Positions 1 to 9,051 are shown, numbered from the stretch's first letter. The stretch is DNA of 64,000 bases from Shewanella sp. Choline-02u-19 (GCF_002836205.1 NZ_PJBE01000012.1:434001-498000), one strand, 5' to 3'. Notes: generated by a model from the letters alone, not told the origin. A program made the numbers and translations.

Positions 1-580
1 AATCATTAAAGCGCTCTTGGGTTAAGCCCAGCAGTGAAATCACTTCACCAATCGCATAGATCATTGGCCCCGCAATATCATCCACATAAACCTGATCGCC
101 ACTTAACATTAGCAATGATGGACGCTGTTGCAGTGTGGCTAATTGCGATATCTGGGTGTCGGCGGCAACGAGAGCATCGCCACTATGGTGGTGGGGGTTG
201 CGACATGATCCATGGAGTAAATTATCAATTTGTGGCTTAACGATAAATTCAATGTCGGTACTGTCGTTGTAAGTAAGCCCCTTTACGTCAGCAAATATAT
301 TCGCTTTGTCAGCGCAGCTTAGTTGATAAGCCAAAGGGGTGTCGCGAGGTAGGAGTTCGGGTTGTGATACGCATATTAAGTACTGAAAAGCATGCTGGCC
401 AAGTTCAATAATATGAACTTCATCATCTGTGAGTTCGCGTGAAAAACCGGCGTTGGCTATCGTTAAGGTTAACCTTGATAACCGTTCGCGGCTCACGAAC
501 CATAACGTAAAATGTTGCTGATCACAGTGACGTAAACTGGGGCCCGCAATGATGAGTGGCAGCGCATTTTCAGACGACAT
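1..580 (-). CDS. PhoD-like metallophosphatase, 5' part (cut by window edge)
   Basis: The reverse strand is open from an ATG at 578-580 to the left edge, about 193 codons. The N-terminal half resembles the beta-rich domain that precedes the catalytic domain in PhoD-like phosphatases. A metallophosphoesterase-type motif, LMLSGDQVYVDDIAGPM, lies near the window edge; its two aspartates are the expected metal ligands of the family. No signal peptide is visible, so a cytoplasmic location is likely. The catalytic histidines lie outside the window. It is transcribed divergently from the RmlD-like gene across about 100 bp. The substrate cannot be told from this fragment. Confidence 0.65.
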   Translation of the reverse strand, partial: MSSENALPLIIAGPSLRHCDQQHFTLWFVSRERLSRLTLTIANAGFSRELTDDEVHIIELGQHAFQYLICVSQPELLPRDTPLAYQLSCADKANIFADVKGLTYNDSTDIEFIVKPQIDNLLHGSCRNPHHHSGDALVAADTQISQLATLQQRPSLLMLSGDQVYVDDIAGPMIYAIGEVISLLGLTQERFND

Positions 581-683
581 TAAGTAGTTCTTTAGTAAAA
601 AGTAATCTTGATTAAGAGTAAACCAGTGCTTAGATGAAGAAAAGCACTTAAGCTAAGCAGCGGCTAATTCAAGGGGGAAAGCG

Positions 684-1601
684 ATGGTTAACGTAATGGT
701 AACGGGAGCAACAGGTTTATTGGGACGAGCGGTGGTGCGTGAGTTACAGGCAAATCCTAATAATCAGGTAATTGCTTGTGGTTTTAGCCGTGCTCATGTG
801 GATATGCATAAACTGGATTTAACGCAATCTGCCAGCGTTAAGGTATTTGTTGAAACTCACCGTCCCGATATTATTGTACATTGCGCTGCAGAACGTCGCC
901 CCGATGTATCGGAACAAAATCCTGCTGCGGCGCTCGCTCTAAATGCTGAAGCAACACAGTCGCTAGCCGATGCTGCGAGTCAGTCCGGTGCGTGGTTGCT
1001 GTATATTTCGACTGATTATGTATTTGATGGCACTGCGCCCCCTTATATTGAAGATGCACTTACCCATCCAGTTAATTTTTATGGCGACTCAAAACGCCAA
1101 GGTGAAATGATTATTACTGACGCCAAGCAAGATTTTGCCATGTTACGTTTGCCGATCCTTTATGGCGAAGTTGAAACGGTGCAAGAGTCTGCGGTGATGG
1201 TGTTACTCAATAATCTACTCGATGCTACAGAGCAATATATTGACGATTGGGCGGTGCGCAGCCCGACATCTACTGCAGATGTTGCCACGGCAATAGCGCA
1301 AATGGTGGTGCTTAAAGCCTCTGGAGCCACCTTAGCGGGAAATTATCATTTTAGTGCTAGCGACACCATGAGCAAGTATCAGATGCTATTGATCATGGGG
1401 GAGTTACTCGGACTGGGTACTCAACATCTTAACCCTGTGATGTCGCCCACAGATAGCGTAAATCGGCCCCATAACTGCACATTAAGTTGTGAGAGACTGG
1501 CCAGTTTGTCGATTCAAACCAAGGTACCGTTTAAGGTTGGAATCGGACAGGCATTACAGCAGTCACCAAGTGCGATGGCTATGCTTAAACAAGCAGGTTA
1601 A
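684..1601 (+). CDS. RmlD-like NAD(P)-dependent sugar-nucleotide reductase (extended SDR)
   Basis: This 305-residue protein begins with a Rossmann glycine motif (TGATGLLG, from residue 7). It has the extended-SDR pattern YISTDYVFDG followed by a YGDSKRQGE segment holding the Tyr-x3-Lys catalytic pair. That is the layout of dTDP-4-dehydrorhamnose reductase and MAT2B-type proteins. A GGGGGA ribosome-binding site precedes the ATG. No other dTDP-rhamnose genes lie nearby, so a true RmlD role is doubtful; a stand-alone NADPH-dependent reductase or a MAT2B-like regulatory protein is as likely. The RegB-like sensor gene starts 35 bp downstream, so co-transcription is possible. Confidence 0.7.
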   Translation: MVNVMVTGATGLLGRAVVRELQANPNNQVIACGFSRAHVDMHKLDLTQSASVKVFVETHRPDIIVHCAAERRPDVSEQNPAAALALNAEATQSLADAASQSGAWLLYISTDYVFDGTAPPYIEDALTHPVNFYGDSKRQGEMIITDAKQDFAMLRLPILYGEVETVQESAVMVLLNNLLDATEQYIDDWAVRSPTSTADVATAIAQMVVLKASGATLAGNYHFSASDTMSKYQMLLIMGELLGLGTQHLNPVMSPTDSVNRPHNCTLSCERLASLSIQTKVPFKVGIGQALQQSPSAMAMLKQAG

Positions 1602-1636
1602 CCCTCCCTAATGTGCTAAGAAAATAATAGTGATAG

Positions 1637-2956
1637 ATGATAAATAGACGAATTAGAAAGCTTTTTAATAGTAACTTGGGCGTGACGGATCAATTAGCGT
1701 TACTACGATTTGGAGGGTTACTCCTTAAGATCGGACTGACGTTTTTTGCCGCGGACACCTTTGGTCTCTCGCTTAGCAGTCCGGTTTTATATTGGGGCAT
1801 GTGTTTAGAGGCCATGTATTTGGCGTTTACCTTTAGGCTACGTGAGCCTATCAGCCGTATCGAGTCAGGGTTATTTATTGTGTTGCTGCTCGATACCGTA
1901 TTTTGGATCTCTTGGCTCTATTTTACTGGGGGCGCCACCAATGCGTTTATCTCTTTATTGTTATTACCTATTGCGTTCGCTGCGATAACACTCCCCAAAT
2001 GGGCGCCATGGACGCTCACGCTAATATCAGCAGTTGCTTATAGTTTGATGATCTTTTCTGTGCCTGAAAGCCAAATGAAACACCATGGCATGGACATGAG
2101 CTCGCACTACCTTGGCATGTGGTTCAATTTCCTTATCTCATCATTGGTACTGACCACAAGCGTCGCTTACATCGCACAACGAATGCGTAAAAAAGATGTT
2201 GAGCTCAGCTTTATGCGGGAAGCCCAATTGAGGCAAGAGAAGTTATTAGCGCTCGGCACTGCATCAGCCCAGATGGCGCATCAACTTGCGACTCCATTGG
2301 CCAGCTTGCGGTTGTTAGTCGATGAGGCCACAGAGGAAGCGCAAGAGCAAGGTAAAAACGACTCGCCTGTTTTATCTGAAATGAATAGTGCCTTGCTGCG
2401 CTGTGAGCAAACGTTACATTCGCTGCGCGCTGCAACTGAATCGATCCGTGAGCAGAGGCAAAGCGTACTGACGGCGAATACGCTGCTACAAACCCTGCAG
2501 CAACAGGTGTTACTGCTGATGCCGCAAGTGAAGCTCGAACTCACACTCTTTGATGATGAGACCACCGAACAACATGCTTCAACTTCGGTACTGTCTGATG
2601 CCAGTCTGCTACCCGCAATGATGTCTTTAGTGGAGAATGCCGCGAGTGCAAGCTTGGCTGAAACCGGAGATACGCGGGTAACCGTCTCTGCTATTATCGC
2701 TCCACAAAGCCAGCGTTTATGTATCTCGGTGAGAGATTATGGCATTGGAATTTCAAAAGCGATGCGAGCTCAGGTGGGGCATCAATTAATTGAGAGTGAA
2801 CAAGGCATGGGCATGGCATTACTGCTAAGCCATGCAAGCTTCGAACGGCTGGGGGGGCGCCTGTTATTGGGCAGTACGGCAAGCGGGGGGACTATTGCCG
2901 AAGTGAGCTTTCCGCTGCAATTCGATATCGAATCATCTAAAGGTGAATTATCATGA
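1637..2956 (+). CDS. RegB/PrrB/ActS-type redox-sensing histidine kinase
   Basis: The 439-residue kinase has an N-terminal region of about six membrane segments (residues 20-185). It carries GGATNAF at about residues 98-104, close to the GGxxNPF quinone-binding heptad of RegB with Pro replaced by Ala. The H-box is AHQLATPLASL with His at about 215. A cysteine at about residue 256 (LLRCEQTL) matches in position the redox-switch cysteine described in Rhodobacter RegB. The C-terminal ATPase domain shows ENAA and DYGIGI motifs. These features support sensing of quinone redox state or oxygen and phosphorylation of the next gene's product. Its stop codon overlaps that gene's start by 4 bp. Confidence 0.85.
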   Translation: MINRRIRKLFNSNLGVTDQLALLRFGGLLLKIGLTFFAADTFGLSLSSPVLYWGMCLEAMYLAFTFRLREPISRIESGLFIVLLLDTVFWISWLYFTGGATNAFISLLLLPIAFAAITLPKWAPWTLTLISAVAYSLMIFSVPESQMKHHGMDMSSHYLGMWFNFLISSLVLTTSVAYIAQRMRKKDVELSFMREAQLRQEKLLALGTASAQMAHQLATPLASLRLLVDEATEEAQEQGKNDSPVLSEMNSALLRCEQTLHSLRAATESIREQRQSVLTANTLLQTLQQQVLLLMPQVKLELTLFDDETTEQHASTSVLSDASLLPAMMSLVENAASASLAETGDTRVTVSAIIAPQSQRLCISVRDYGIGISKAMRAQVGHQLIESEQGMGMALLLSHASFERLGGRLLLGSTASGGTIAEVSFPLQFDIESSKGELS

Positions 2957-3489
2957 GCCGCTTGCTGATTATTGAAGATGACCTCGCGCTCGCGGGTGTA
3001 TTGTGTCGGCGTATGAGCAAACATGGTTTTGAGTGCCAGCAATGCCACAACGCAACGCAAGGGCTATTACTTGCCCGTCAGTTTAGGCCAACGCATGTGC
3101 TGCTGGATATGAAGCTTGAGCAGGAAAATGGACTTAAACTCATCTCGCCACTGCGGCAGTTATTACCTCAAGTGACCATGGTGTTATTGACGGGCTATGC
3201 CAGTATTGCAACAGCAGTTGAGGCTATTCGTCTTGGCGCCGATAATTATCTGGCTAAACCGGTCGATACCCAAACCCTTTTAAGCGCGCTGTCCATCACT
3301 GCCGGAGATTCAGCGCTCGAACCTTTGACTGAGGAGCCGCTCTCAACAAAAAGGTTGGAATGGGAGCATATACAACAAGTACTTAATGCCAATAAAGGCA
3401 ATGTATCTGCGACAGCGCGGCAACTGGGTATGCATCGACGCACTCTACAACGAAAACTGCTCAAAAAGCCGACGGTTGATCATCGTTAA
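2953..3489 (+). CDS. RegA/PrrA/ActR-type response regulator
   Basis: This 178-residue protein has a receiver domain with the acidic pair near the N-terminus (IIEDD), the phosphoacceptor aspartate at about residue 52 (LLDMKLEQENG) and the conserved lysine in YLAKPVD. A short linker leads to a Fis-type helix-turn-helix with the pattern GNVSATARQLGMHRRTLQRKL, split as GNVSATARQL then GMHRRTLQRKL. There is no AAA+ domain, which is the architecture of RegA/PrrA. The gene is translationally coupled to the kinase through a 4-bp overlap and has an AAGGTGA ribosome-binding site. Expected targets in related bacteria are respiratory and redox genes; none can be assigned here. Confidence 0.87.
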   Translation: MSRLLIIEDDLALAGVLCRRMSKHGFECQQCHNATQGLLLARQFRPTHVLLDMKLEQENGLKLISPLRQLLPQVTMVLLTGYASIATAVEAIRLGADNYLAKPVDTQTLLSALSITAGDSALEPLTEEPLSTKRLEWEHIQQVLNANKGNVSATARQLGMHRRTLQRKLLKKPTVDHR

Positions 3490-3711
3490 CCTCTTTTTGT
3501 CATTCCAAATTAATAAAGTATATAAGTAGCAGTACATTAGGATTCAGGAGGTGCTTTCCCAAGCTGTATATTTAACTGAAAAACCGCTAATAATTGAAGC
3601 ACTATGCTGAAAGTGAGTTAAATGTTGGACAAATACATCGCTATGTCGCTATGCTGAATTGAGATAAGCAGCCAAAAAATAATGATAGCTTATTCTGCTC
3701 CGGAGTAGCCG

Positions 3712-4686
3712 ATGACCTCAAATGCCGTGTTTAATACTGATACTTTTTTACTAGAAAATCCCAACGATCTTATCTCCCTTGATAAATGGCAAAAAACAGT
3801 TAATTTGCTGGCTAAACTTTTTGATGCTCCAGCCGGTTTTCTGGTGCAGTACACCCCAAAAGGTTTTCAAGTTACCATTGCCAGTGCACAAGCGTCTAAC
3901 CCCTATCCTGCGGGCGTCATTATTGAGCCCGAAGTTAATATCTTTTGTCGCCGAATTGTTGAAACTCGTCAAGAGCTATATGTTAATAATGCCATCATTG
4001 ATAGCTGTTGGGATAACAACCCTGAAGTGCATAGCGATGGCTTTAGATCCTATTTAGGCGTGCCAGTGTTTTGGCCCTGCGGCGAACCGTTTGGTACTTT
4101 CTGTGTTATGGATTATAAAGAGACGAATTATAAAACAACCTACCTTGAGCTTATACGCCACCTTAAAGATATCTTAGAATCAGACCTTTCTTTAATCGGA
4201 GGGTATGCAGATATGCAAAAATTGGCGATTACCGATCCACTATCGGGTGTCCATAATCGTCGCGGTTTTAATGTTCTTGCAGAGCAACGTATAAAGTTAG
4301 CCCACAGAACCAAAACAACCCTGGGCCTTTTATATTTGGATGTCGATAACTTCAAAGCGATTAATGATCAACATGGGCATGGTATTGGCGATGATGTCAT
4401 CACCCTTATAGGACGAGTATTGACGCAATCTGTGCGTCAGTCTGACGTAATTGGTCGTATCGGTGGTGATGAATTTGTTGCTTTGGTGATGTTAGATGAA
4501 ACGGAAGATCTGCAGGCGGTAAAACATAGAATCGCAGCGGCATTTTGCTCACATCATCAAATGGTTAAATTACCCGTATTTACCGTATCAATAGGCATCA
4601 CGGAGGCAAATAGTGCAAGCACTATTAGTGAGCTGCTCGATGTTGCCGATAAAGACATGCTGCAAAGAAAGCGGCTATTAGCTTAG
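3712..4686 (+). CDS. Diguanylate cyclase with N-terminal GAF domain
   Basis: This 324-residue cytoplasmic protein has a GAF-like sensor domain (residues 15-160) and a C-terminal GGDEF domain. The active-site GGDEF is intact at residues 251-255. An RxxD inhibitory site (RQSD, residues 242-245) lies five residues upstream, so product inhibition by c-di-GMP is expected. It should make c-di-GMP from two GTP in response to an unknown GAF ligand. The domain ends soon after DKDMLQRKRLLA, shorter than usual by several residues. The TAG stop overlaps the left TA of an inverted-repeat element, but the same stop would have existed before insertion. Confidence 0.88.
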   Translation: MTSNAVFNTDTFLLENPNDLISLDKWQKTVNLLAKLFDAPAGFLVQYTPKGFQVTIASAQASNPYPAGVIIEPEVNIFCRRIVETRQELYVNNAIIDSCWDNNPEVHSDGFRSYLGVPVFWPCGEPFGTFCVMDYKETNYKTTYLELIRHLKDILESDLSLIGGYADMQKLAITDPLSGVHNRRGFNVLAEQRIKLAHRTKTTLGLLYLDVDNFKAINDQHGHGIGDDVITLIGRVLTQSVRQSDVIGRIGGDEFVALVMLDETEDLQAVKHRIAAAFCSHHQMVKLPVFTVSIGITEANSASTISELLDVADKDMLQRKRLLA

Positions 4687-4963
4687 GGGCTGTTGATCTT
4701 TCACGGTTGTTTTTGCCGCAGTTTATTGGCTATTTTGACAAGGCGGAGGCTATGTCGTTTAGTCATTCTCCACAAACTGCCTACAACACCGTAAAAATAG
4801 CCAAGAAGCGCGGCCCTTCGGGTTCGTTTCAATACTTTTAGTCTTTTATGGCTAGAATGCGTTACGAGCTTTTCGCTTAGCCAGCTAAGTATCATCGCTC
4901 AAGCCTTGTACTAAAACCATTAAATTCGAACAAAAACTAAGCTCGAAAGATCAACAGCCCCTA
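4684..4963 (+). mobile_element. Non-coding MITE-like inverted-repeat element, copy 1 (280 bp)
   Basis: The element is bounded by a perfect 19-bp inverted repeat: taggggctgttgatctttc at 4684-4702 and its reverse complement at 4945-4963. The outer TA on each side would be a 2-bp target duplication. The interior has no plausible gene. A second copy lies at 11707-11973 and a diverged one at 44802. The pattern fits a miniature element mobilised in trans by an IS with matching ends, possibly of the IS5 or IS630 type; no such IS is in the window. Confidence 0.8.
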
Positions 4964-4987
4964 GCTGGAGAATTTTAATTTGAGACA

Positions 4988-5023
4988 GAAAAAATCCCCG
5001 AGACAGAGGATGTCAGCTCGGGG
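4988..5023 (-). terminator. Rho-independent terminator of the TonB receptor gene
   Basis: A CCCCGAG/CTCGGGG stem (4996-5002 with 5017-5023) is followed, in the minus direction, by a T-rich run. It lies about 55 bp past the receptor stop codon. Confidence 0.8.
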
Positions 5024-5077
5024 TAAAAGTAAGTGGAGTGGATGGCCACTCACACGTTACGTTAACAGCGAAGAGGT

Positions 5078-7132
5078 TTAAAAGCGGTACTCGCCGCTCA
5101 GCCAAGCATTTAACCCGGTACCAGGCATACGTTCGCCAGCCGCAATATCGCTCCCCATCACGCGGTTATAGCCCGCTAGATGGTCTTGGTAATCAGTATC
5201 AAAAAGATTGTCGACACCTGCTTTTAGTAACCAGTTTTCCGCATCATAACCGACTGATAAGTTAACCAAGGCATAACCCGCTGTAGTTTGCTCTAGCTGT
5301 GTGTCTGATACTTTGTTCTGCGCCGCAACCGCACGAGTTTCGATGCGGGCAATCCAGTTATTGACGTTGTAATTAATGCCAAGGTTTAGATTAGCGGGGC
5401 TGATACGATAAAGATTGTCGCTAATATCACGACGCTCACCACGCACATAACTCGCCACCATATCGGCATTGAAATACTCGTTTAGCTGATAGGTCGCACT
5501 CAGGTCCATGCCGTAAAGTTGTGCATCAACATTGGAAAACTGCATTGGGTTGTCATCACCCATCATTGCTGCAGCCATGATGACTGCTGGATCTGTAGCA
5601 ACAACACCTTGAATATAATCATTAATGCGCTGGAAGAATATCCGTGGGCTCAAGCTGAAGTTATCTGTTTGATAATCGCTGCCGAGTTCGATTTGATAAG
5701 CGGTTTCTAAGTCTAGATCAGCTTGGCCAACATAAGTGCGTCCATCAGCAAGCCCGCCAGTTGACTGCATTGGCACCCACAGGTACCGCTGCTGGTAGCT
5801 CGCGCTATCTTGTTTACGTGCTAGGCCAACCACCCAACTCAGTTTATCGGTTTGCGAATAACGTCCATTTATTGCCAAATCAACACCGGTTTGAGACTGT
5901 GAACGGTCGCTATTATTAAACTGGGTCATTAACATCTTGATTGCGGGCATGGTGCCTGCCATCGAATGGTTCACTTCATCGGCGTCCGTTTGGTAGTGCT
6001 TGATTCTGGCACCGATTTGCCAGTTCCACTGGTTAATATCTTGCTGCCATTGGGCAAACGCACTAAAGCTGTTATCGTTAACGCCATTAAAATTATCAAC
6101 GTTAAACATTGGCTTAGTTGGATCGGTTATGACGGAATTATGTTCGCTAAGCTGCGCGTCTAAACCGAATACCCAAGCGTCTTGGGCTAATGAAATCAGT
6201 GCATCGTAACTTTGGCTCTCAGCATTGTTATACCGTGCATTCATGCTTGGCATCTTCGTACGTTCGCTAAAGTTATCCATTCCATGTTGGGCGTCGCTGT
6301 AGGCAATATGCCAGTTCATGTCCCAGCTATTGAGATCATGTTGCCCTTCAATTTTAACTCTATCTGTACGGATAAAGTCGATATCCATTGGCAGGGCCGG
6401 TGTTCCAGCATTAGTGGTTTCAAGATGTTGATATCCAATGGCTATAGACTCATCGTGACCGCTACTGTCCGCTAAATTATAGCGGTACTGTCCGCCGACC
6501 ATGGTTTTGTCATAAGTAGTGGGGGAAATAGCTTTATCATCGCCACTTGTCGTATTCTCATTGCCCTTGAGCATATCTGCGTATACCAAGACGGCGTGTT
6601 GTTCACTGCCAAAGTTGCCCTTGCCGCCGATATAGCTACGCTCACCATTGTCTTGGTATTGCCCTGCAACCTTACCACTGACTTCATCAAAGCTTGCTTG
6701 CGACTCAATGACTTGAATACTGCCACCAATAGTATTAGTCCCCGCTGATACTGGCGCGATACCGCGTACCATTTCTAGGCGTTCAGTGAGTACCAAACTG
6801 GCATAGCTTAACGGCGTATCCATAGCGTTAGGACCCGCACTCGACAGCGTCATGCCGTTGACTTGGGTGTTAACCCTGTCACCGTATAAACCTCGATACT
6901 GCGCAATACCGGTTAATGGACCATTACCATTAACGGAGGCGCCCGGCAGGTTGCTAAGTAGGCCACTAATGTCCGTTTGAGGTGTGGCAGATTCAGGTAC
7001 TACAGCACTATAACTGCCTTGATGATGGCCAGTGACTTCGATAATTTCAAAGCCAGAATCATCGGCAAAGGTCGTTAATGGGAATAAAGCGGAAATAACA
7101 GATAAAGAGACTAAAGATAGGGGCAACTTCAT
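5078..7132 (-). CDS. TonB-dependent outer-membrane receptor
   Basis: The 684-residue protein starts with a Sec signal peptide ending near TTFA-DD, followed by a TonB-box-like segment (FEIIEVTG) and a plug domain containing LLSNLPGASVNG and YRGLYGDRVNTQVNGM. A 22-strand barrel is expected and the chain ends in aromatic EYRF, as barrel proteins do. Exposed loops are rich in methionine (for example VIMAAAMMGDDNPM and MPAIKMLMTQ), which could suit copper or another soft-metal ligand. That is only inference, since the OprC copper-receptor signature is not obvious. The gene stands alone with its own terminator and no substrate transporter next to it, so the substrate is unassigned. Confidence 0.85.
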   Translation of the reverse strand: MKLPLSLVSLSVISALFPLTTFADDSGFEIIEVTGHHQGSYSAVVPESATPQTDISGLLSNLPGASVNGNGPLTGIAQYRGLYGDRVNTQVNGMTLSSAGPNAMDTPLSYASLVLTERLEMVRGIAPVSAGTNTIGGSIQVIESQASFDEVSGKVAGQYQDNGERSYIGGKGNFGSEQHAVLVYADMLKGNENTTSGDDKAISPTTYDKTMVGGQYRYNLADSSGHDESIAIGYQHLETTNAGTPALPMDIDFIRTDRVKIEGQHDLNSWDMNWHIAYSDAQHGMDNFSERTKMPSMNARYNNAESQSYDALISLAQDAWVFGLDAQLSEHNSVITDPTKPMFNVDNFNGVNDNSFSAFAQWQQDINQWNWQIGARIKHYQTDADEVNHSMAGTMPAIKMLMTQFNNSDRSQSQTGVDLAINGRYSQTDKLSWVVGLARKQDSASYQQRYLWVPMQSTGGLADGRTYVGQADLDLETAYQIELGSDYQTDNFSLSPRIFFQRINDYIQGVVATDPAVIMAAAMMGDDNPMQFSNVDAQLYGMDLSATYQLNEYFNADMVASYVRGERRDISDNLYRISPANLNLGINYNVNNWIARIETRAVAAQNKVSDTQLEQTTAGYALVNLSVGYDAENWLLKAGVDNLFDTDYQDHLAGYNRVMGSDIAAGERMPGTGLNAWLSGEYRF

Positions 7133-7209
7133 AATAATATTGTGTTTTTATTTTGTGTGCTGCGAATAGTGTCAGTGTGTATTTAAATTAGCAAAGCAAA
7201 ATCGAGCAA

Positions 7210-7228
7210 CTGCGACAGCATGTCGCAG
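7210..7228. promoter_or_regulatory. Perfect 8-bp inverted repeat, candidate operator
   Basis: The arms ctgcgaca and tgtcgcag flank a 3-bp centre (gca). The site lies 78 bp upstream of the TonB receptor start and 163 bp upstream of the divergent DUF3955-like gene. The symmetry and position suggest a dimeric repressor or activator site. It does not match the Fur consensus. Confidence 0.45.
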
Positions 7229-7390
7229 GTGAATTCACTTCAGGTGAGCTACGCGCATGAATATGCTGGTTTAGTCATCCTATAATTTATTCAAGCAAGG
7301 TTGCGGAAAATGATTATGAAGGAGAGTTAATTTGTGACCTCGCCAAAGTGCCGTCATAATCAGTGTTAATTTGAAAACCTAAGATTGGAA

Positions 7391-7615
7391 ATGACAGTGT
7401 TACATTTACGTTTATTTAGTCTAACGCTTATATTCTCATTATTAAGCCTAGCTTCAGTCGTTGCTTATCACTACATAGGCGTTTATGTCGATAAGGAGGG
7501 TATGCTCGTTGAGACATTTTGGCTTATTCCTAGCGCTTGGTTTTGTTTGGCTATTGCACTTGGTTCTGGCGTTTCCTTATTCATTAAAAAAGTTAATGCA
7601 ACGACTAAAGCATGA
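7391..7615 (+). CDS. Small DUF3955-like membrane protein
   Basis: This protein of about 74 residues has two transmembrane segments. Between them is GVYVDKEGMLVETFWLIP, which resembles the DUF3955 core (a tyrosine-valine-aspartate turn, then Glu-x-Phe-x-Leu-Ile-Pro). The ATG at 7391 is preferred to the in-frame TTG two codons upstream because neither has a strong ribosome-binding site. The function is unknown. It is transcribed divergently from the TonB receptor and converges on the LysR gene 17 bp away. Confidence 0.6.
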   Translation: MTVLHLRLFSLTLIFSLLSLASVVAYHYIGVYVDKEGMLVETFWLIPSAWFCLAIALGSGVSLFIKKVNATTKA

Positions 7616-7632
7616 GCGATAGGTATTTTTAT

Positions 7633-8547
7633 TTAAGTCGGCAAGGGATATTGCAGTGTAAATTGTTGTGATTTTTGTTTTAAAAAGTCGATAACCGTTC
7701 TCACTTTGTGGCTGGGGTAATCGGTTTGTAGGTAAACCAACTGCAATGGAATACGTTCTGCTATTTGATCGGCAAACAGTAATACCAACTTTCCCTGGTG
7801 AACCTCTTTGGCGACATCAAACCAACTCTTATAAGCAATGCCTTCTCCGGCGAGTGCCCAGTCCTTTATCACCGCGCCATCATTACAAATCTTACTGCCA
7901 GTGACATCAACCTCATACTGTTTTTCTTTGTGGCTAAAACGCCATTTATGCCAAGGTTCTCCACCTCTATTGAGCAGGAGTATTTGGTGATGGCCAAGAT
8001 CTTTTGGATGAGTAGGGCTGCCATGACGCTGGATATAGGCTGGAGATGCCACTGCCACTCTCGGCATCATCGCCAGCTGTCGGCGCATTAGATTTGAATC
8101 TTCTAGCTGACCGTAGCGTAGGGCTAGCTGCACATTATTGGCGATAATATCTGTCATCTGATCGCCAAAAAATAGTGTCAATTTCAATTCAGGCGCTGTT
8201 TGCGCAAATTCATCTAGCCATGCTCGAACAATATTACGGCCAAGATCAGACGGCAAAGCGATACGAAGTTCACCTTTAAGCTCACCGCGATTATCGGCGA
8301 GTGCATTGCTAGCATTATCTAAAATGGCCAGCGCTTGACGACCGGACTCAATAAAAAGATGACCCTCTTCAGTGAGTGTCATCTGCCGAGTTGAGCGGGC
8401 AAATAACAAGCAATCGAGTTTTTTCTCCAGTCGTTGTAGGGCTGCACTGGCTGCAGCCGGGGTCATGCCTAGTTCGCGTCCAGCAGCTGAAACACTCTGT
8501 AAGTCGGCAATACGGATAGCGAGTTGAAGATCATTGAGATGATACAT
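7633..8547 (-). CDS. LysR-family transcriptional regulator
   Basis: The 304-residue protein has an N-terminal winged helix-turn-helix (residues 1-60: LNDLQLAIRIADLQSVSAAG, then a recognition helix around TPAAASAALQRLEKKL) and a LysR substrate-binding domain. It belongs to the large group of regulators often paired with oxidoreductases. It is divergent from the VOC/OYE/SnoaL/deacetylase operon across a 102-bp gap, and by the usual LysR logic it should control that operon and itself. The inducer is unknown; an electrophile or quinone-like OYE substrate would fit the neighbours. Confidence 0.85.
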   Translation of the reverse strand: MYHLNDLQLAIRIADLQSVSAAGRELGMTPAAASAALQRLEKKLDCLLFARSTRQMTLTEEGHLFIESGRQALAILDNASNALADNRGELKGELRIALPSDLGRNIVRAWLDEFAQTAPELKLTLFFGDQMTDIIANNVQLALRYGQLEDSNLMRRQLAMMPRVAVASPAYIQRHGSPTHPKDLGHHQILLLNRGGEPWHKWRFSHKEKQYEVDVTGSKICNDGAVIKDWALAGEGIAYKSWFDVAKEVHQGKLVLLFADQIAERIPLQLVYLQTDYPSHKVRTVIDFLKQKSQQFTLQYPLPT

Positions 8548-8649
8548 ATCAAATATTTTTTGAAAATGATTCTAATAATAGCCTAATTATCAAAATAAGT
8601 TAATGGGTATAGAGTGCTTAATATCATTTGAACAGTGAGATAACTAATA

Positions 8650-9051
8650 ATGGCAATCACATTTAACCATCTCAACTTACTTGCCTCAGCAGGAAATGAA
8701 GCGACCTATTTATTGACTGATGTTTTGGGATTAAAGAATGGTAATCGGCCTAATTTTCCTTTTAAGGGATCATGGTTATATCAAGGTGACCAGGCATTAA
8801 TCCATATTATTGAGTCAGATACGCAACAGTGCGGTATCGGCCATATCGCTTTTGATACCGATATGAGCTTAGAGACCTTAACTCAAAAGTTGCAGCAAAA
8901 TGCCACCAGATACAATGTTCGGCAGGTACCCGATAGCAATGTAATACAAGTTTTTGTCCGTGCCGGAGAGGTGATATTTGAATTGATCACCTTAGATACA
9001 TCAAGTCAGCAGAATTTCGACGTTTTTAACCAACACCAGGAGCTATTATGA
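8650..9051 (+). CDS. VOC (glyoxalase/dioxygenase fold) family protein
   Basis: This 133-residue protein has the two beta-alpha-beta-beta-beta modules of the VOC superfamily. Candidate metal ligands are a histidine in TFNHLNLLAS near the start, a histidine in IGHIAFDT in the second module and a glutamate in VIFELIT. It could be a small glyoxalase-like lyase or a binding protein for a reactive metabolite; no substrate can be deduced. It is the first gene of a four-gene operon, and its stop overlaps the OYE start by 4 bp. Confidence 0.7.
   Translation: MAITFNHLNLLASAGNEATYLLTDVLGLKNGNRPNFPFKGSWLYQGDQALIHIIESDTQQCGIGHIAFDTDMSLETLTQKLQQNATRYNVRQVPDSNVIQVFVRAGEVIFELITLDTSSQQNFDVFNQHQELL

Noticed and set aside
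4684..4963. Short open frames inside the MITE-like elements
   Set aside because: They are not conserved in frame between copies and lack ribosome-binding sites.
7300..7325. Fur box near aaaatgattatgaagg
   Set aside because: Only part of the GATAATGATAATCATTATC consensus is matched, and the position is far from the receptor start.
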